Of a stretch of 64,000 nucleotides of DNA, positions 26,878-35,924 are shown in pieces. How positions within the stretch are numbered: position 1 is the first letter of the stretch; each line of letters opens with the position of its first letter. Source of the DNA: Nocardioides salarius (GTDB lineage: Bacteria > Actinomycetota > Actinomycetes > Propionibacteriales > Nocardioidaceae); NCBI RefSeq assembly GCF_016907435.1, contig NZ_JAFBBZ010000001.1:310001-374000 (forward strand). The letters run 5' to 3'. The notes below the pieces were generated by a model, which was not told the DNA's origin, did not search any database, and worked only from the letters and a program-made list of their open reading frames with translations. A program made the position numbers and the translations under genes.

Positions 26878-28040
26878 CGGGGCCCACACCCCTCCTGACG
26901 TTGGGGGTCGTGGCCACCTCGGCCAAGGAGAACGAGCACCGGCTCCCCCTCCATCCCGCCCTGATCGGCCAGCTCGACGCCGACCTGCGCGCCCAGATCA
27001 CCCTGGAGACCGGCTACGGCGAGCGGTTCGGCTACCTCGACGGCGAGCTCGCCGGACTCGTCGGCGCGCTGGCCCCGCGGGCCGACCTGCTGGCGCTCTC
27101 CGACGTGGTGCTGCTGCCCAAGCCCCAGCTCGCCGACGTGCGTGCCCTGCGGCCAGGGGGCGTGCTGTGGGGCTGGCCGCACTGCGTGCAGGACACGGCG
27201 CTGACCCAGGCCGCCATCGACGGTGGGCTCACGCTGATCGCCTTCGAGGCGATGAACCACTGGACGCGCGCAGGTGGCGTCGGGCTGCACGTCTTCCACA
27301 AGAACAACGAGCTCGCGGGCTACAGCTCGGTCATGCATGCGCTGCAGCTGGCGGGCAGGACGGGTGACTACGGCCGCCGGCTCACCGCGACCGTGATCGG
27401 GTTCGGGGCCACCGCGCGAGGCGCGGTCACCGCCCTCAACGCGCTCGGCGTGCACGACGTGACGGTGCTGACCAGTCGTGACGTCGCGGCGGTCGGCTCC
27501 CCCATCCACTCCGTGCTGATCCGCCACCTCGATCCCGACGAGCAGGAGCCGCACCTGAGCGTGATCACCGAGAAGGGGCGCGAGCCCCTTCCGGCCTACC
27601 TCGCCGAGCGCGACATCATCGTCAACTGCACCCTGCAGGACCCCACGGCGCCCTGGATGTACCTGAGGGAGAGCGACCTGGGTGCGTTCCGCCGGGGCAG
27701 CGTCATCGTCGACGTCTCCTGCGACGAGGCGATGGGCTTCGACTGGGCTCGCCCGACGGGCTTCGACGCCCCGGCGTTCGAGGTGGGCGACCACGTCACC
27801 TACTACGCGGTCGACCACAGTCCCTCCTACCTGTGGGAGTCGGCGACGTGGGAGAACAGCCAGGCGCTGTCACCGTTCCTGCGCACGGTGCTCTCCGGGC
27901 CGGGTGGCTGGGACGCCGACGAGACGATCTCCCGCGCCATCGAGGTGCGCGAGGGGCGCGTGGTGAACCCGGCGATCCTGGCCTTCCAGGGCCGGACGAG
28001 CGAACACCCGCACCTGGTGGGCACCTCGACGGGAGCCTGA
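26874..28040 (+). CDS. Alanine dehydrogenase/transhydrogenase-fold protein, N5-(carboxyethyl)ornithine synthase-like
   Basis: 388 aa, ATG 26874. The N-terminal AlaDH/PNT_N domain (VVATSAKENEHRLPLHPALI, LVGALAPRADLLALSDVVLLPKP) is followed by a Rossmann NAD(P)-binding domain (GFGATARGAVTALNALGV). The sequence GLHVFHKNNELAGYSSVMHALQL is typical of the N5-(1-carboxyethyl)ornithine synthase group, which couples an amino acid to pyruvate reductively. Exact substrate unknown. Coupled to the 45-aa gene and convergent with the HIT gene. Confidence 0.75.
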   Translation: MTGPTPLLTLGVVATSAKENEHRLPLHPALIGQLDADLRAQITLETGYGERFGYLDGELAGLVGALAPRADLLALSDVVLLPKPQLADVRALRPGGVLWGWPHCVQDTALTQAAIDGGLTLIAFEAMNHWTRAGGVGLHVFHKNNELAGYSSVMHALQLAGRTGDYGRRLTATVIGFGATARGAVTALNALGVHDVTVLTSRDVAAVGSPIHSVLIRHLDPDEQEPHLSVITEKGREPLPAYLAERDIIVNCTLQDPTAPWMYLRESDLGAFRRGSVIVDVSCDEAMGFDWARPTGFDAPAFEVGDHVTYYAVDHSPSYLWESATWENSQALSPFLRTVLSGPGGWDADETISRAIEVREGRVVNPAILAFQGRTSEHPHLVGTSTGA

Positions 28041-28047
28041 GGAGTTC

Positions 28048-28587
28048 TCAGGCCCAGGCCTGCGCCAGCAGGTCACGGGTCTGGTCGAGCAGCTCGGGCA
28101 ACGTCTTGGTGCGCCCGATGATGGGCATGAAGTTCTGGTCGCCCGGCCAGCGCGGTACGACGTGCTGGTGCAGGTGGGCGGCGATGCCGGCGCCGGCGAT
28201 GTGGCCCTGGTTCATCCCGATGTTGAAGCCGCCTGCGCCCGAGGTGGCGCGCACGGTGCGCATCGCGGCCCGGGTCAGGTCGGCGATCTCGGCGGCCTCC
28301 TCGTCGGTGGTCTCGGTGTAGTCGGCGACGTGGCGGTAGGGGCAGACCATCAGGTGCCCGGGCGCGTAGGGGTAGAGGTTGAGCAGCACGAAGGCCAGCT
28401 CGCCGCGGTGCACCACCAGCCCCTCGGCGTCGTCGAGGCGTGGCACCCGGCAGAAGGGGCACTCCCCCGACGAGCCGTCGGCCGGCTTGTTCTCACCGCG
28501 GATGTAGGCCATCCGGTGTGGCGTCCACAGCCGGTCGAGGTCGTCGGGATGGCCGATGCCGTCCTGGTGCAGCGTCTCGTCACTCAC
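28048..28587 (-). CDS. HIT-family hydrolase/phosphorylase (Ap4A phosphorylase-like)
   Basis: 179 aa, GTG 28587. The histidine triad is HLHQHVVPRW. An N-terminal CPFCRVPRLDD zinc-like pair and WRPHRM-like start (LDRLWTPHRMAYI) match the mycobacterial HIT protein beside thrS, which acts on diadenosine tetraphosphate. TAGGAT seven bases before the GTG indicates a leaderless mRNA. The usual order thrS-HIT-pgsA is interrupted here by several genes. Confidence 0.92.
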   Translation of the reverse strand: MSDETLHQDGIGHPDDLDRLWTPHRMAYIRGENKPADGSSGECPFCRVPRLDDAEGLVVHRGELAFVLLNLYPYAPGHLMVCPYRHVADYTETTDEEAAEIADLTRAAMRTVRATSGAGGFNIGMNQGHIAGAGIAAHLHQHVVPRWPGDQNFMPIIGRTKTLPELLDQTRDLLAQAWA

Positions 28588-28594
28588 CCCACCG

Positions 28595-28600
28595 ATCCTA
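28595..28600 (-). promoter_or_regulatory. -10 element of a leaderless HIT gene promoter
   Basis: TAGGAT on the minus strand, 7-nt spacer, then GTG. Confidence 0.55.
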
Positions 28601-28611
28601 GGAGCGCCCGC

Positions 28612-29226
28612 TCAGACCAGCTCGGGCAGCCTCAGGTGGGCGATCTCGAGGTCGAGCTCGCCGACGGCCAGGATCTCGAGCCCCATCTCGTCGGTGGCGC
28701 GCCGCCGCATCGCCGCCGCCTGGTCGCGGGTGGCCTCCAGGGCGCGGTGGTCGTCGAAGACCACCGTCGCGCAGCCGCGGCCGGTGGAGCGGTCGACGAG
28801 CAGGCTGGCGCTGCAGAAGCCCTGGAACTGCTCCACGCCCGGGAGGATCCGCTCGCGCCAGGTCCTGGCCATCTGCTCGACGTCGTCGGTGCGGGCCCAG
28901 GTGATCCGGCAGCAGCTGCCCTCGTGGGTGGCGTGGTCGCGGTGCATCACCGCCACCTCCCACTCCTCGACCTGCGGGCTGCCGCCGAGGATCTTGCCGC
29001 CCTCGGCGCGCATCGGCCCGAGGTGCTGGTCGGCGGCGTGCATCGCCTCCTCGTCGCGCCACGAGCTGGTGGCGATGATCCGGCCCAGCTCCCGGTCGGC
29101 CACGAGAGACAGGCCCAGGCAGCCGTCCATCGCGGTCAGCGAGGGCATCACCTCGTCGCGGACGAACGCGACCGCCGCGTCGACCGCGCCGGGGTCTCCG
29201 GTGATGGTGGTGGAACGTGCGTGCAT
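28612..29226 (-). CDS. Tandem antibiotic-biosynthesis-monooxygenase-like (dimeric alpha/beta barrel) protein
   Basis: 204 aa from ATG 29226 behind AAGGAG; an ORF start at 29271 is upstream of this site. Two similar halves of about 100 residues each begin with a beta strand and carry a GCLGLSLVADRE / GFCSASLLVDRSTG block, typical of a duplicated ABM or stress-response dimeric barrel. No catalytic residues can be assigned. It follows the TetR gene in the same direction with a 117-bp gap that holds a hairpin. Confidence 0.7.
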   Translation of the reverse strand: MHARSTTITGDPGAVDAAVAFVRDEVMPSLTAMDGCLGLSLVADRELGRIIATSSWRDEEAMHAADQHLGPMRAEGGKILGGSPQVEEWEVAVMHRDHATHEGSCCRITWARTDDVEQMARTWRERILPGVEQFQGFCSASLLVDRSTGRGCATVVFDDHRALEATRDQAAAMRRRATDEMGLEILAVGELDLEIAHLRLPELV

Positions 29227-29296
29227 GACGAGCTCCTTGTCGTCCACGGGCGCACCCGGGTGGCACGCCACCTCTCGACTCTCCTCGCCGCCCCGG

Positions 29297-29315
29297 CCCT
29301 CGGCAAGACCGAGGG
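29297..29315 (-). terminator. Short hairpin after the TetR gene
   Basis: CCCTCGG (29297-29303) pairs with CCGAGGG (29309-29315) around a 5-nt loop, 28 bp beyond the TetR stop. No T run. Confidence 0.4.
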
Positions 29316-29343
29316 GATGCCCCGTTGTGGGGATCCGGGCCGC

Positions 29344-30063
29344 TCAGCCGGCGGTCGAGCGGGAGCGCGCGAGCAGCACCTCGACCGGCTCGTCGCGCTC
29401 GAGCGGCACCCCGAGGGTGCGGGCGTGGCCCTGCAGCAGGTACCACACCGAGTCGGTGACCAGGGAGACGATCACGGGCGCCGGGGGCACCCGGTCGGGC
29501 CGCGACGTCCAGCGGCGTACGGCGCTGAACACGGCGCCGACGAGCCCGAAGACCAGCGGGTCGACCGAGGCCCGCTCGTCCTCGCCGAGCTCGACCTCGA
29601 GCAGGTCGAACGCGGTGGTGATCAGCTCGGCCACCGCCAGCGCGATCCGCTCGATGCCGTGCTGCAGCGGCCCGGGACCGCTGGTGGAGGAGTCCTGCTC
29701 GGCGAGGCGGTGCAGGGCCGGGTGGGCGACCGCCCAGCCGACGTAGGTGGCCACGATCCGCTCGACGATCTGCGGGATCGTGCCCTCGAGGGTGACCTCG
29801 GGCAGCAGCTCGGCGTAGAGGGCGTCGACGATCTCGGCCTGCACGGCCCGGTCGAGGTCGGCGCGGTCGGCGAAGTGCCGGTAGACGACGGTGCGGCTCA
29901 GGCCGGCGCGGTCGGCGATCTGCTGGACGTGCACCTCGGCACCGGGCTCGCCCTCCTCGACGACGCTCAGCGCTGCGTCGAGGATGCGCTGGCGACGCTC
30001 CTGGTTGTGCCGGTCCCAGCGGGCCTGGCGGCCGTCCGGGCGCGGCGTCGGGTCGCCCGCCAC
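29344..30063 (-). CDS. TetR-family transcriptional regulator
   Basis: 239 aa from GTG 30063 behind GGGGGAG. The N-terminal HTH is clear (RILDAALSVVEEG, IADRAGLSRTVVYRHFADRADL). The C-terminal ligand domain is helical. The 5' end overlaps the reductase gene by 97 bp in another frame. As the last gene of the oxygenase-reductase-regulator operon it probably represses the operon through the paired palindromes at 32738-32786. Confidence 0.88.
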   Translation of the reverse strand: MAGDPTPRPDGRQARWDRHNQERRQRILDAALSVVEEGEPGAEVHVQQIADRAGLSRTVVYRHFADRADLDRAVQAEIVDALYAELLPEVTLEGTIPQIVERIVATYVGWAVAHPALHRLAEQDSSTSGPGPLQHGIERIALAVAELITTAFDLLEVELGEDERASVDPLVFGLVGAVFSAVRRWTSRPDRVPPAPVIVSLVTDSVWYLLQGHARTLGVPLERDEPVEVLLARSRSTAG

Positions 30064-31739
30064 CGTGCTCCCCCTTCGCCGTCCAGCATCTCCCGGGCCG
30101 GATCGTACCCGCCGCCCACACGGGCGAGCCGGGCGACGCGCACCATCTCGTCGGGGTCGGCGATCTTGGCGCGCACGCTGCCCGCGACCTGGCCGCGCCG
30201 GCGCTCCTCGGCGTCGATGGCACGCCAGTCGTCGCGGTCGAGGACGCTCACACCACGTCGCGCGAGCAGCGCGCGCAGGTCGTCGGGGCCCCCGGCCGCC
30301 CGGACGGGCGGGGCGACCAGCCCGGCGTCGAGGTCGTCGAGCAGCGACTCGACGGTCTCGGCGGCGCAGGTCTTGTTGGTGCCGATGAAGCCCGTGGGGC
30401 CGCGCTTGAGCCAGCCGGCGACGTAGGTGCCCGGCTCCACCCGGCCGCGGTCGTGGGGCACCGTGGCACTGGCGGTGTCGAAGGGCAGCCCGGGCACGGG
30501 CAGCGAGCGGTAGCCGATCGAGCGCAGCACCAGCCCCGTCTCGACCACCTCGGTGCCGCCGGCGGGACGGCCCTCGGCGTCGGTGCGCCGCACCTCGAGC
30601 CCGCTGACCCTGCCCTGGCCCAGCAGCCGCAGCGGGGCCGCGCAGAAGCGCAGCACCACGGTGCGCAGCGCGGGGTCGACCGGTCGGGCGGCCAGCCGCG
30701 CCAGCACCTCGGCGCGCCGGTCGTCGCCCAGCCCGGCGCCACCGTCGTCGACGACCACGTTGAGCCGCCCGCCCTCGGCGAGCGCGGCCAGGCCCAGCAG
30801 CTCGGGCAGCGTGTACGCCGCGTGGGCGGCGCCGCGGCGCCCCAGCACCACGACCTCGCGCACCCCGCTGCCGGCCAGCTCGACCCAGGCCGGCGCGGCG
30901 ATGTCGGTGGGCCGCAGCTCGTCGGGGTCGGCGGTGAGCACCCGGGCCACGTCGAGGGCGACGTTGCCGGTGCCGACGACCACGGCGCGTCCGCGGGTGG
31001 CCGCCTCGGAGAGGTCCACCGGCAGGTCCCGGTGGTCGGGGTGGGCGTTGTACCAGCCGACCAGCGCCGTGGCCGACAGCGAGCCGGCGAGCTGCTCGCC
31101 GGGCAGGCCCAGCTCGCGGTCGCTGGCCGCGCCGGTGCTCCACACCACCGCGTCGTAGCGCTCCTGCAGCTCGGCGGCGGTGACGTCGCGACCGACCTCG
31201 ACCCCCAGCAGGTAGCCGAAGCCGCGCTCGGCCTCGATGCGCGCGAAGAGCTCCTGGGCGCGCTTGGTGTCCTGGTGGTCGGGGGCCACGCCCGCGCGCA
31301 CGAGGCCGTGGGGGGTGGGCAGCCGGTCGAGGACGTCGACGGTGACCTCGGGGTGCTTGAGCAGCTCGTCGGCGGCGTACAGGCCGGCGGGGCCGGCGCC
31401 GACCACCGCGACCCGCACCGGGCGCGGGTCGCGCAGCCGGCGCTGCGGCGGCACGACCGCGACGGGGGTGCGGTCCCGGTGCGGGAAGACGTCGTAGTAC
31501 CCGGCGTTGATGTCGAGGTAGGCCAGCTCGTCCTCGGCCAGCGCGGTGTGCGGCTTGATCGCGTCGACGGGGCAGGCCGTGGCGCAGGCGCCGCAGTCGA
31601 CGCAGCCGTCGGGGTCGACGTAGAGCATCTCGGCGGTGGCGAACCCGGGGTCCCCGGGCGCGGGGTGGATGCAGTTGACCGGGCAGGCCACCACGCACGA
31701 GGCGTCGGCGCAGCAGGACCGGGTGACGACGTAGGGCAC
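29967..31739 (-). CDS. Ferredoxin-NADP reductase with N-terminal ferredoxin domain (FprB-like)
   Basis: 590 aa, ATG 31739, 12 bp after the oxygenase gene. The N-terminal 75 residues are a ferredoxin with Cys-rich clusters (CCADASCVVACPVNC and CVDCGACATACPVD). A flavin reductase follows, with FAD motif VGAGPAGLYAADELL and NADP motif VVGTGNVALDVARVL, and the family tail GWLKRGPTGFIGTNKTCAAETV. It would pass electrons from NADPH to the diiron oxygenase. The last 45 or so residues look like an unconserved extension into the tetR 5' region. Confidence 0.92.
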   Translation of the reverse strand: MPYVVTRSCCADASCVVACPVNCIHPAPGDPGFATAEMLYVDPDGCVDCGACATACPVDAIKPHTALAEDELAYLDINAGYYDVFPHRDRTPVAVVPPQRRLRDPRPVRVAVVGAGPAGLYAADELLKHPEVTVDVLDRLPTPHGLVRAGVAPDHQDTKRAQELFARIEAERGFGYLLGVEVGRDVTAAELQERYDAVVWSTGAASDRELGLPGEQLAGSLSATALVGWYNAHPDHRDLPVDLSEAATRGRAVVVGTGNVALDVARVLTADPDELRPTDIAAPAWVELAGSGVREVVVLGRRGAAHAAYTLPELLGLAALAEGGRLNVVVDDGGAGLGDDRRAEVLARLAARPVDPALRTVVLRFCAAPLRLLGQGRVSGLEVRRTDAEGRPAGGTEVVETGLVLRSIGYRSLPVPGLPFDTASATVPHDRGRVEPGTYVAGWLKRGPTGFIGTNKTCAAETVESLLDDLDAGLVAPPVRAAGGPDDLRALLARRGVSVLDRDDWRAIDAEERRRGQVAGSVRAKIADPDEMVRVARLARVGGGYDPAREMLDGEGGARWRATRRRARTAARPAGTGTTRSVASASSTQR

Positions 31740-31751
31740 GCGACGCTCGAC

Positions 31752-32729
31752 TCAGGCCGCGGCGGAGGCGGGCTCGCCGCGGAAGCGGGAGGGGCGGCCG
31801 TCGATGCCCGTGCGGCGCCACAGCCAGCGGGCCACGCGGTTGCGGCGCATGCCGGTCTCGTCGGCCAGCATCCGCACGTCGCCGAAGAGGTCGCGCAGGA
31901 ACTTCTGCGACTCCGGGGAGTCCCAGTAGACCTCTGCCGCCACGGCCTCGGGGATCGCGAGCTCGCGCCGCACGCGCCGGCTCGGCACCAGGATCTCGTT
32001 GCACAGCCACTTCATCAGCAGCGGCACCGCCACCGAGATGACGCCGCGCTCCACGCGGGAGAGACGCTCGGCGTTGTGCTGGAGGTACTGGTGGGCGAAG
32101 CCGATGTGGCGGGCCTCCTCGGCCACGTGGATCTGCATGATCCGGCGCAGCAGCGGGTGCATGTCGTCCCCGGCGCGCAGCACCGACTTCTGCACGTGGT
32201 CGATCGGCTCCTCGCCGGCGAGGACGCCGAAGAAGAACCCGAAGGGCACCCAGCGGGCGGCGAGCGGGAGGAAGGGAGCCATGCCCCGGAAGAACCAGGA
32301 GCCGCCGCGGGCGTCGACGCCGGTGCGGTTCACGAACTCCTGGAACATCTGCGTGTGGTGGCACTCCTCGGTCGCCTCGTGGGTGGCGTAGCGGAACTCG
32401 GCGGAGCCGTTGGGGCGGCTGAAGGCGTAGTTCATCAGGCCGCTGATCAGGATCTGCTCGAACTGCAGGCCGACCTTGGTGATCCGGGCCTGGTGGTAGA
32501 GCCCGATCCGGACCTGGTGGTCCAGGGGCAGCGAGCGGTACCACTCGGTGCGTCCCATGACGTCGTGGGTGGGCAGCACCCAGCGCGGGTCGTTGGGGTC
32601 GACGGCGTTCTCGGGGGCGTCCCAGTCGATGTCGAGGAAGGCGTCGAAGTGCTGGTGCACCGAGGCCTCGGAGAGGGTGTGCAGCCGCTGCTCGTAGGTG
32701 GGTGCGGCGTCGCTTCGAAGAACGGTCAT
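31752..32729 (-). CDS. AurF-type diiron oxygenase
   Basis: 325 aa, ATG 32729. Four-helix diiron protein of the p-aminobenzoate N-oxygenase (AurF) family. Likely iron ligands are Glu91 (LQFEQIL), E122-x2-H125 (TEECHH) and E205-x2-H208 (EEARHIG). The substrate cannot be told; AurF homologues oxidise aryl amines, and in mycobacteria related proteins act with similar reductases. The next gene supplies a dedicated ferredoxin-reductase fusion. The promoter appears leaderless, with TAACCT six bases before the ATG and TetR-type palindromes around it. Confidence 0.88.
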   Translation of the reverse strand: MTVLRSDAAPTYEQRLHTLSEASVHQHFDAFLDIDWDAPENAVDPNDPRWVLPTHDVMGRTEWYRSLPLDHQVRIGLYHQARITKVGLQFEQILISGLMNYAFSRPNGSAEFRYATHEATEECHHTQMFQEFVNRTGVDARGGSWFFRGMAPFLPLAARWVPFGFFFGVLAGEEPIDHVQKSVLRAGDDMHPLLRRIMQIHVAEEARHIGFAHQYLQHNAERLSRVERGVISVAVPLLMKWLCNEILVPSRRVRRELAIPEAVAAEVYWDSPESQKFLRDLFGDVRMLADETGMRRNRVARWLWRRTGIDGRPSRFRGEPASAAA

Positions 32730-32735
32730 GCTCCG

Positions 32736-32764
32736 AGGTTAGTGAGACACCGTGTCGGTGTAAA
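32736..32764 (-). promoter_or_regulatory. Promoter of the oxygenase operon
   Basis: On the minus strand TTTACA (32764-32759), a 17-bp spacer and TAACCT (32741-32736) stand six bases before the ATG at 32729, giving a leaderless transcript. The first palindromic operator fills the spacer. Confidence 0.6.
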
Positions 32765-32786
32765 TAGTTAGCGCGACATCGTGTCG
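32738..32786. promoter_or_regulatory. Twin palindromic operators, likely for the TetR regulator
   Basis: Two 20-bp direct repeats (32738-32757 and 32767-32786, 17 of 20 identical, 29 bp apart) share the core GACAYCGTGTCG. Each lies within a palindrome: ACACCG-TGT-CGGTGT (32747-32761) and GCGACA-TCG-TGTCGC (32773-32787). The spacing puts both on about the same helix face within three turns, suiting two TetR dimers. Confidence 0.7.
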
Positions 32787-32804
32787 CACCATCGGTGTCG
32801 AGGC

Positions 32805-33797
32805 TCAGAACCGGTGGAACCACCCCGGTGCCTCGGCGTCGGTGCCGGGGCAGGTCACGTTGAGGTCGCGGTCGTCCTGGACCCACTGGCCCATCGCGGC
32901 GCTGCCGCCCTGCACGACGTACGACGCCCCGCAGCGGCGCAGCGCCTCGGCGCGCGAGGTCGGCCCGGCGGCACGCCACTCGGGCACGTCGCCCAGGCTC
33001 AGGTCACCGACCGCCTGGCTCCACAGGTAGGCCGTGGAGTAGATGCCGACCCGGTAGCCCTTGTCGACGAGCCCGTCGCGCAGCCCCTCTACGACGGCGG
33101 CGTTGGCCTCGAGGTCCCCCGACCACTCCCAGTCGCGCACCGGCTCGACGTCGATCCAGATGAGCGGTGCGGGCAGGCCGGCGTCGCGCATCACGGTGAT
33201 GTCGAAGAGCGCCTGCTGGTAGCCGACGTTGCGCTGCGCGGCGTACGGGTCACCCGGGTCGTCGGTGTCGTAGGGGCCCCGCTCCCCCAGCTCGGCGAGC
33301 GTCGCGGGGTCGGGGTAGCTGGCCACGGCGTAGGCGCCGGCCAGCAGACCGCGCTCCCGCACCCAGGTGACCTGCTCGGCCAGGCACGGGTTGGGGAAGA
33401 AGGCCGGGCCGTTGGTCAGCCCCATCACCACGAACCGCGCCGAGTCGAGGGGCATCGGCAGCCCCAGGGTGCGGCGCTCGGGGATGCCCTGCCCGCGCGG
33501 GCACTGCGGCCAGCTGACGTCGCCGCCCTCGACGGGGGCGCGCAGGCCCTGGGGCAGCTCGGCGGCCTTCTGCTCGGCGAGCGCGGCCAGGTCGGACATG
33601 GCGGCGCGCTCGGCCCGCTCCTCCAGGTCGTCGGGCACCTGCGGCACGGTCAGCGCCTCGGTGCGCCCGGTCCCCGGCGACCGCTCCTGCGACGCGGGGC
33701 CGGCCGGCGGCTCGGCGCCGCCCCCGCAGCCGGCCAGGACCAGCACCAGGACCGAGCCCGGGACCAGACCCGCCGCCGTGCGGGGCGCGCGCCTCAC
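32805..33797 (-). CDS. Lipoprotein with glycoside-hydrolase-like (GH25/DUF1906-like) domain
   Basis: 330 aa, start 33797, four bases after the thrS stop. Lipoprotein signal with lipobox LAGC (residues about 21-24), a low-complexity linker, then a TIM-barrel-like domain starting DVSWPQCPRGQG and containing GAYAVASYPDPATL, PLIWIDVEPVRDWEW and YRVGIYSTAYLW. The D-V-E-P strand is in the position of the acidic residues in GH25-like hydrolases. It could act on cell-wall sugars outside the membrane; activity unproven. Probably co-transcribed with thrS. Confidence 0.72.
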   Translation of the reverse strand: MRRAPRTAAGLVPGSVLVLVLAGCGGGAEPPAGPASQERSPGTGRTEALTVPQVPDDLEERAERAAMSDLAALAEQKAAELPQGLRAPVEGGDVSWPQCPRGQGIPERRTLGLPMPLDSARFVVMGLTNGPAFFPNPCLAEQVTWVRERGLLAGAYAVASYPDPATLAELGERGPYDTDDPGDPYAAQRNVGYQQALFDITVMRDAGLPAPLIWIDVEPVRDWEWSGDLEANAAVVEGLRDGLVDKGYRVGIYSTAYLWSQAVGDLSLGDVPEWRAAGPTSRAEALRRCGASYVVQGGSAAMGQWVQDDRDLNVTCPGTDAEAPGWFHRF

Positions 33798-33801
33798 CGG
33801 C

Positions 33802-35793
33802 TCAGACCTGCTCGCGCGACTCCACCGCGGCGCGCACCCGCTCGACGGCCTCCGCGAGCGGCACCCCGTTGTCCTGGCGCCCGTCGCGGTAGCGGAACGA
33901 GACGGCGCCGGCGGCGATGTCGTCGTCGCCGGCGATCATCATGAACGGCACCTTCTGCAGCTGGGCGTTGCGGATCTTCTTCTGCATCCGGTCGTCGGAG
34001 TCGTCGACCTCGACGCGCAGGCCCAGCGGCTTCATCTGCCGCGCCACGTCGTACAGGTAGTCGGCGTGCCGCTCGGCGATCGGGATCGCCTGCACCTGCA
34101 CCGGGGCCAGCCACGGGGGAAAGGCGCCGGCGTAGTGCTCGACCAGCACGCCCATGAACCGCTCGATGGAGCCGAACTTGGCCGAGTGGATCATCACCGG
34201 CTGCTGGCGGCTGCCGTCGGGGGCGACGTACTCGAGGGCGAAACGCTCGGGCGAGGGCTGGTTGAAGTCGTACTGGATCGTCGACATCTGCCAGGTGCGG
34301 CCGATGGCGTCGCGGGCCTGCACGGAGACCTTGGGGCCGTAGTAGGCCGCGCCGCCCGGGTCGGGCACCAGCTCGAGGCCGGTGCCGACGCAGACGTCCT
34401 CGAGCACCTTGGTCGCGACCTCCCAGTCCTCGTCGGAGCCGATGAACTTGTCCTTGGAGGCGTCGCGGGTCGACAGCTCGAGGTAGAAGTCGTCGAGGCC
34501 GAAGTCGCGCAGCAGCCCGAGCACGAAGTCGAGCAGGTGGCGGATCTCGTCGGGCGCCTGCTCGGCGGTGACGTAGGAGTGCGAGTCGTCCTGGGCGAAG
34601 CCGCGCACCCGGGTCAGGCCGTGCACGACGCCGGACTTCTCGTGGCGGTAGACGCTGCCGAACTCGAAGAGGCGCAGCGGCAGCTCGCGGTAGGAGCGCT
34701 GCCGCGAGCGGTAGATCAGGTTGTGCATCGGGCAGTTCATCGCCTTGAGGCGGTAGTCCATGCCGTCGACGTCGAGCGCGGGGAACATGCCCTCGCCGTA
34801 GTAGGGCAGGTGCCCGGAGGTGTGGAAGAGCCCCTCCTTGGCGATGTGCGGGGTGCCGACGTACTCGAAGCCCTCCTCGATGTGGCGACGGCGGACGTAG
34901 TCCTCCATCTCCCGCTTGATCACCCCGCCCTTGGGGTGGAAGACGGGCAGGCCGGAGCCGATCTCGTCAGGGAAGCTGAACAGGTCGAGGTCGCGCCCGA
35001 GCTTGCGGTGGTCGCGGCGCTCGGCCTCCTCGATGCGGTGCAGGTGCTCCTCGAGCGCCTCCTTGGACTCCCAGGCGGTGCCGTAGATGCGCTGCAGCTG
35101 CTTGTTCTTCTCGTCGCCGCGCCAGTACGCCGCCGCCGAGCGCATCAGCTTGAACGCCGGGATCCGCTTGGTGGTGGGCAGGTGCGGGCCGCGGCACAGG
35201 TCGGACCAGGCGGTCTCGCCCTTGCGGTCGAGGTTGTCGTAGATCGTCAGCTCGCCGGCGCCGACCTCCGCGGAGGCGCCCTCGGCGGCGTCCTCGGCGT
35301 TGCCCGAGCCCTTGAGCCCGATGAGCTCGACCTTGTAGGGCTCCTCGGCCAGCTCGGCGAGGGCGTCGGCGTCGGTGGTGACGCGGCGGGAGAACTTCTG
35401 GCCCTCCTTGATGATCTTGCGCATCCGCGTCTCGATCTTGGCCAGGTCCTCGGGCACGAAGGGGGTCTCGACGTCGAAGTCGTAGTAGAACCCGTCGACG
35501 ACCGGCGGGCCGATGCCCAGCCGGGCCTGGGGGAAGAGGTCCTGGACGGCCTGGGCCAGCACGTGCGCGGTGGAGTGGCGCAGCACGTCGCGACCGTCGG
35601 GGCTGTCGATGAGCACGCCCTCGACCTCGTCGCCGTCGGACAGCTCGTGGGCCAGGTCCTTGAGCTCGCCGCCCACGCGGGCCACGACCACGGCCGGGTC
35701 GTCGGCGAAGAGCTCCCAAGCCTTGGTGCCCGTCGTGACCTCCCGCACCTCACGCTCACCGGCGTGGACGAGGGTGATCTTGAGGTCGGACAC
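33802..35793 (-). CDS. thrS: Threonyl-tRNA synthetase
   Basis: 663 aa from GTG 35793 behind GGAG; longer same-frame readings are shadows. Class II synthetase with TGS domain (1 to about 65), editing domain with [11 protein letters not shown], catalytic core with [10 protein letters not shown], motif 2 [31 protein letters not shown], zinc-binding Cys and His residues, and the anticodon-binding domain at the end. The 131-bp leader shows no recognisable T-box. Confidence 0.97.
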   Translation of the reverse strand: MSDLKITLVHAGEREVREVTTGTKAWELFADDPAVVVARVGGELKDLAHELSDGDEVEGVLIDSPDGRDVLRHSTAHVLAQAVQDLFPQARLGIGPPVVDGFYYDFDVETPFVPEDLAKIETRMRKIIKEGQKFSRRVTTDADALAELAEEPYKVELIGLKGSGNAEDAAEGASAEVGAGELTIYDNLDRKGETAWSDLCRGPHLPTTKRIPAFKLMRSAAAYWRGDEKNKQLQRIYGTAWESKEALEEHLHRIEEAERRDHRKLGRDLDLFSFPDEIGSGLPVFHPKGGVIKREMEDYVRRRHIEEGFEYVGTPHIAKEGLFHTSGHLPYYGEGMFPALDVDGMDYRLKAMNCPMHNLIYRSRQRSYRELPLRLFEFGSVYRHEKSGVVHGLTRVRGFAQDDSHSYVTAEQAPDEIRHLLDFVLGLLRDFGLDDFYLELSTRDASKDKFIGSDEDWEVATKVLEDVCVGTGLELVPDPGGAAYYGPKVSVQARDAIGRTWQMSTIQYDFNQPSPERFALEYVAPDGSRQQPVMIHSAKFGSIERFMGVLVEHYAGAFPPWLAPVQVQAIPIAERHADYLYDVARQMKPLGLRVEVDDSDDRMQKKIRNAQLQKVPFMMIAGDDDIAAGAVSFRYRDGRQDNGVPLAEAVERVRAAVESREQV

Positions 35794-35924
35794 AGGGTGC
35801 TCCGTTCGTGGTGGGGCCCGGAGGGGGCTGACGCCGCGATCGTATCCAGCGCGGGAGGCGATCGACGCATCGGTTTCTGCGACCGTTCCCAGCGCGAGGG
35901 CGCGGGCGCGCTGAGCCGGGACCC

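Noticed and set aside
30064..32979. A 1211-aa reading on the minus strand
   Set aside because: Only its last 239 residues (TetR) are real; the rest is the wrong frame of the reductase and oxygenase genes.
35794..35924. T-box leader before thrS
   Set aside because: No T-box consensus or specifier stem could be made out in the 131-bp gap.
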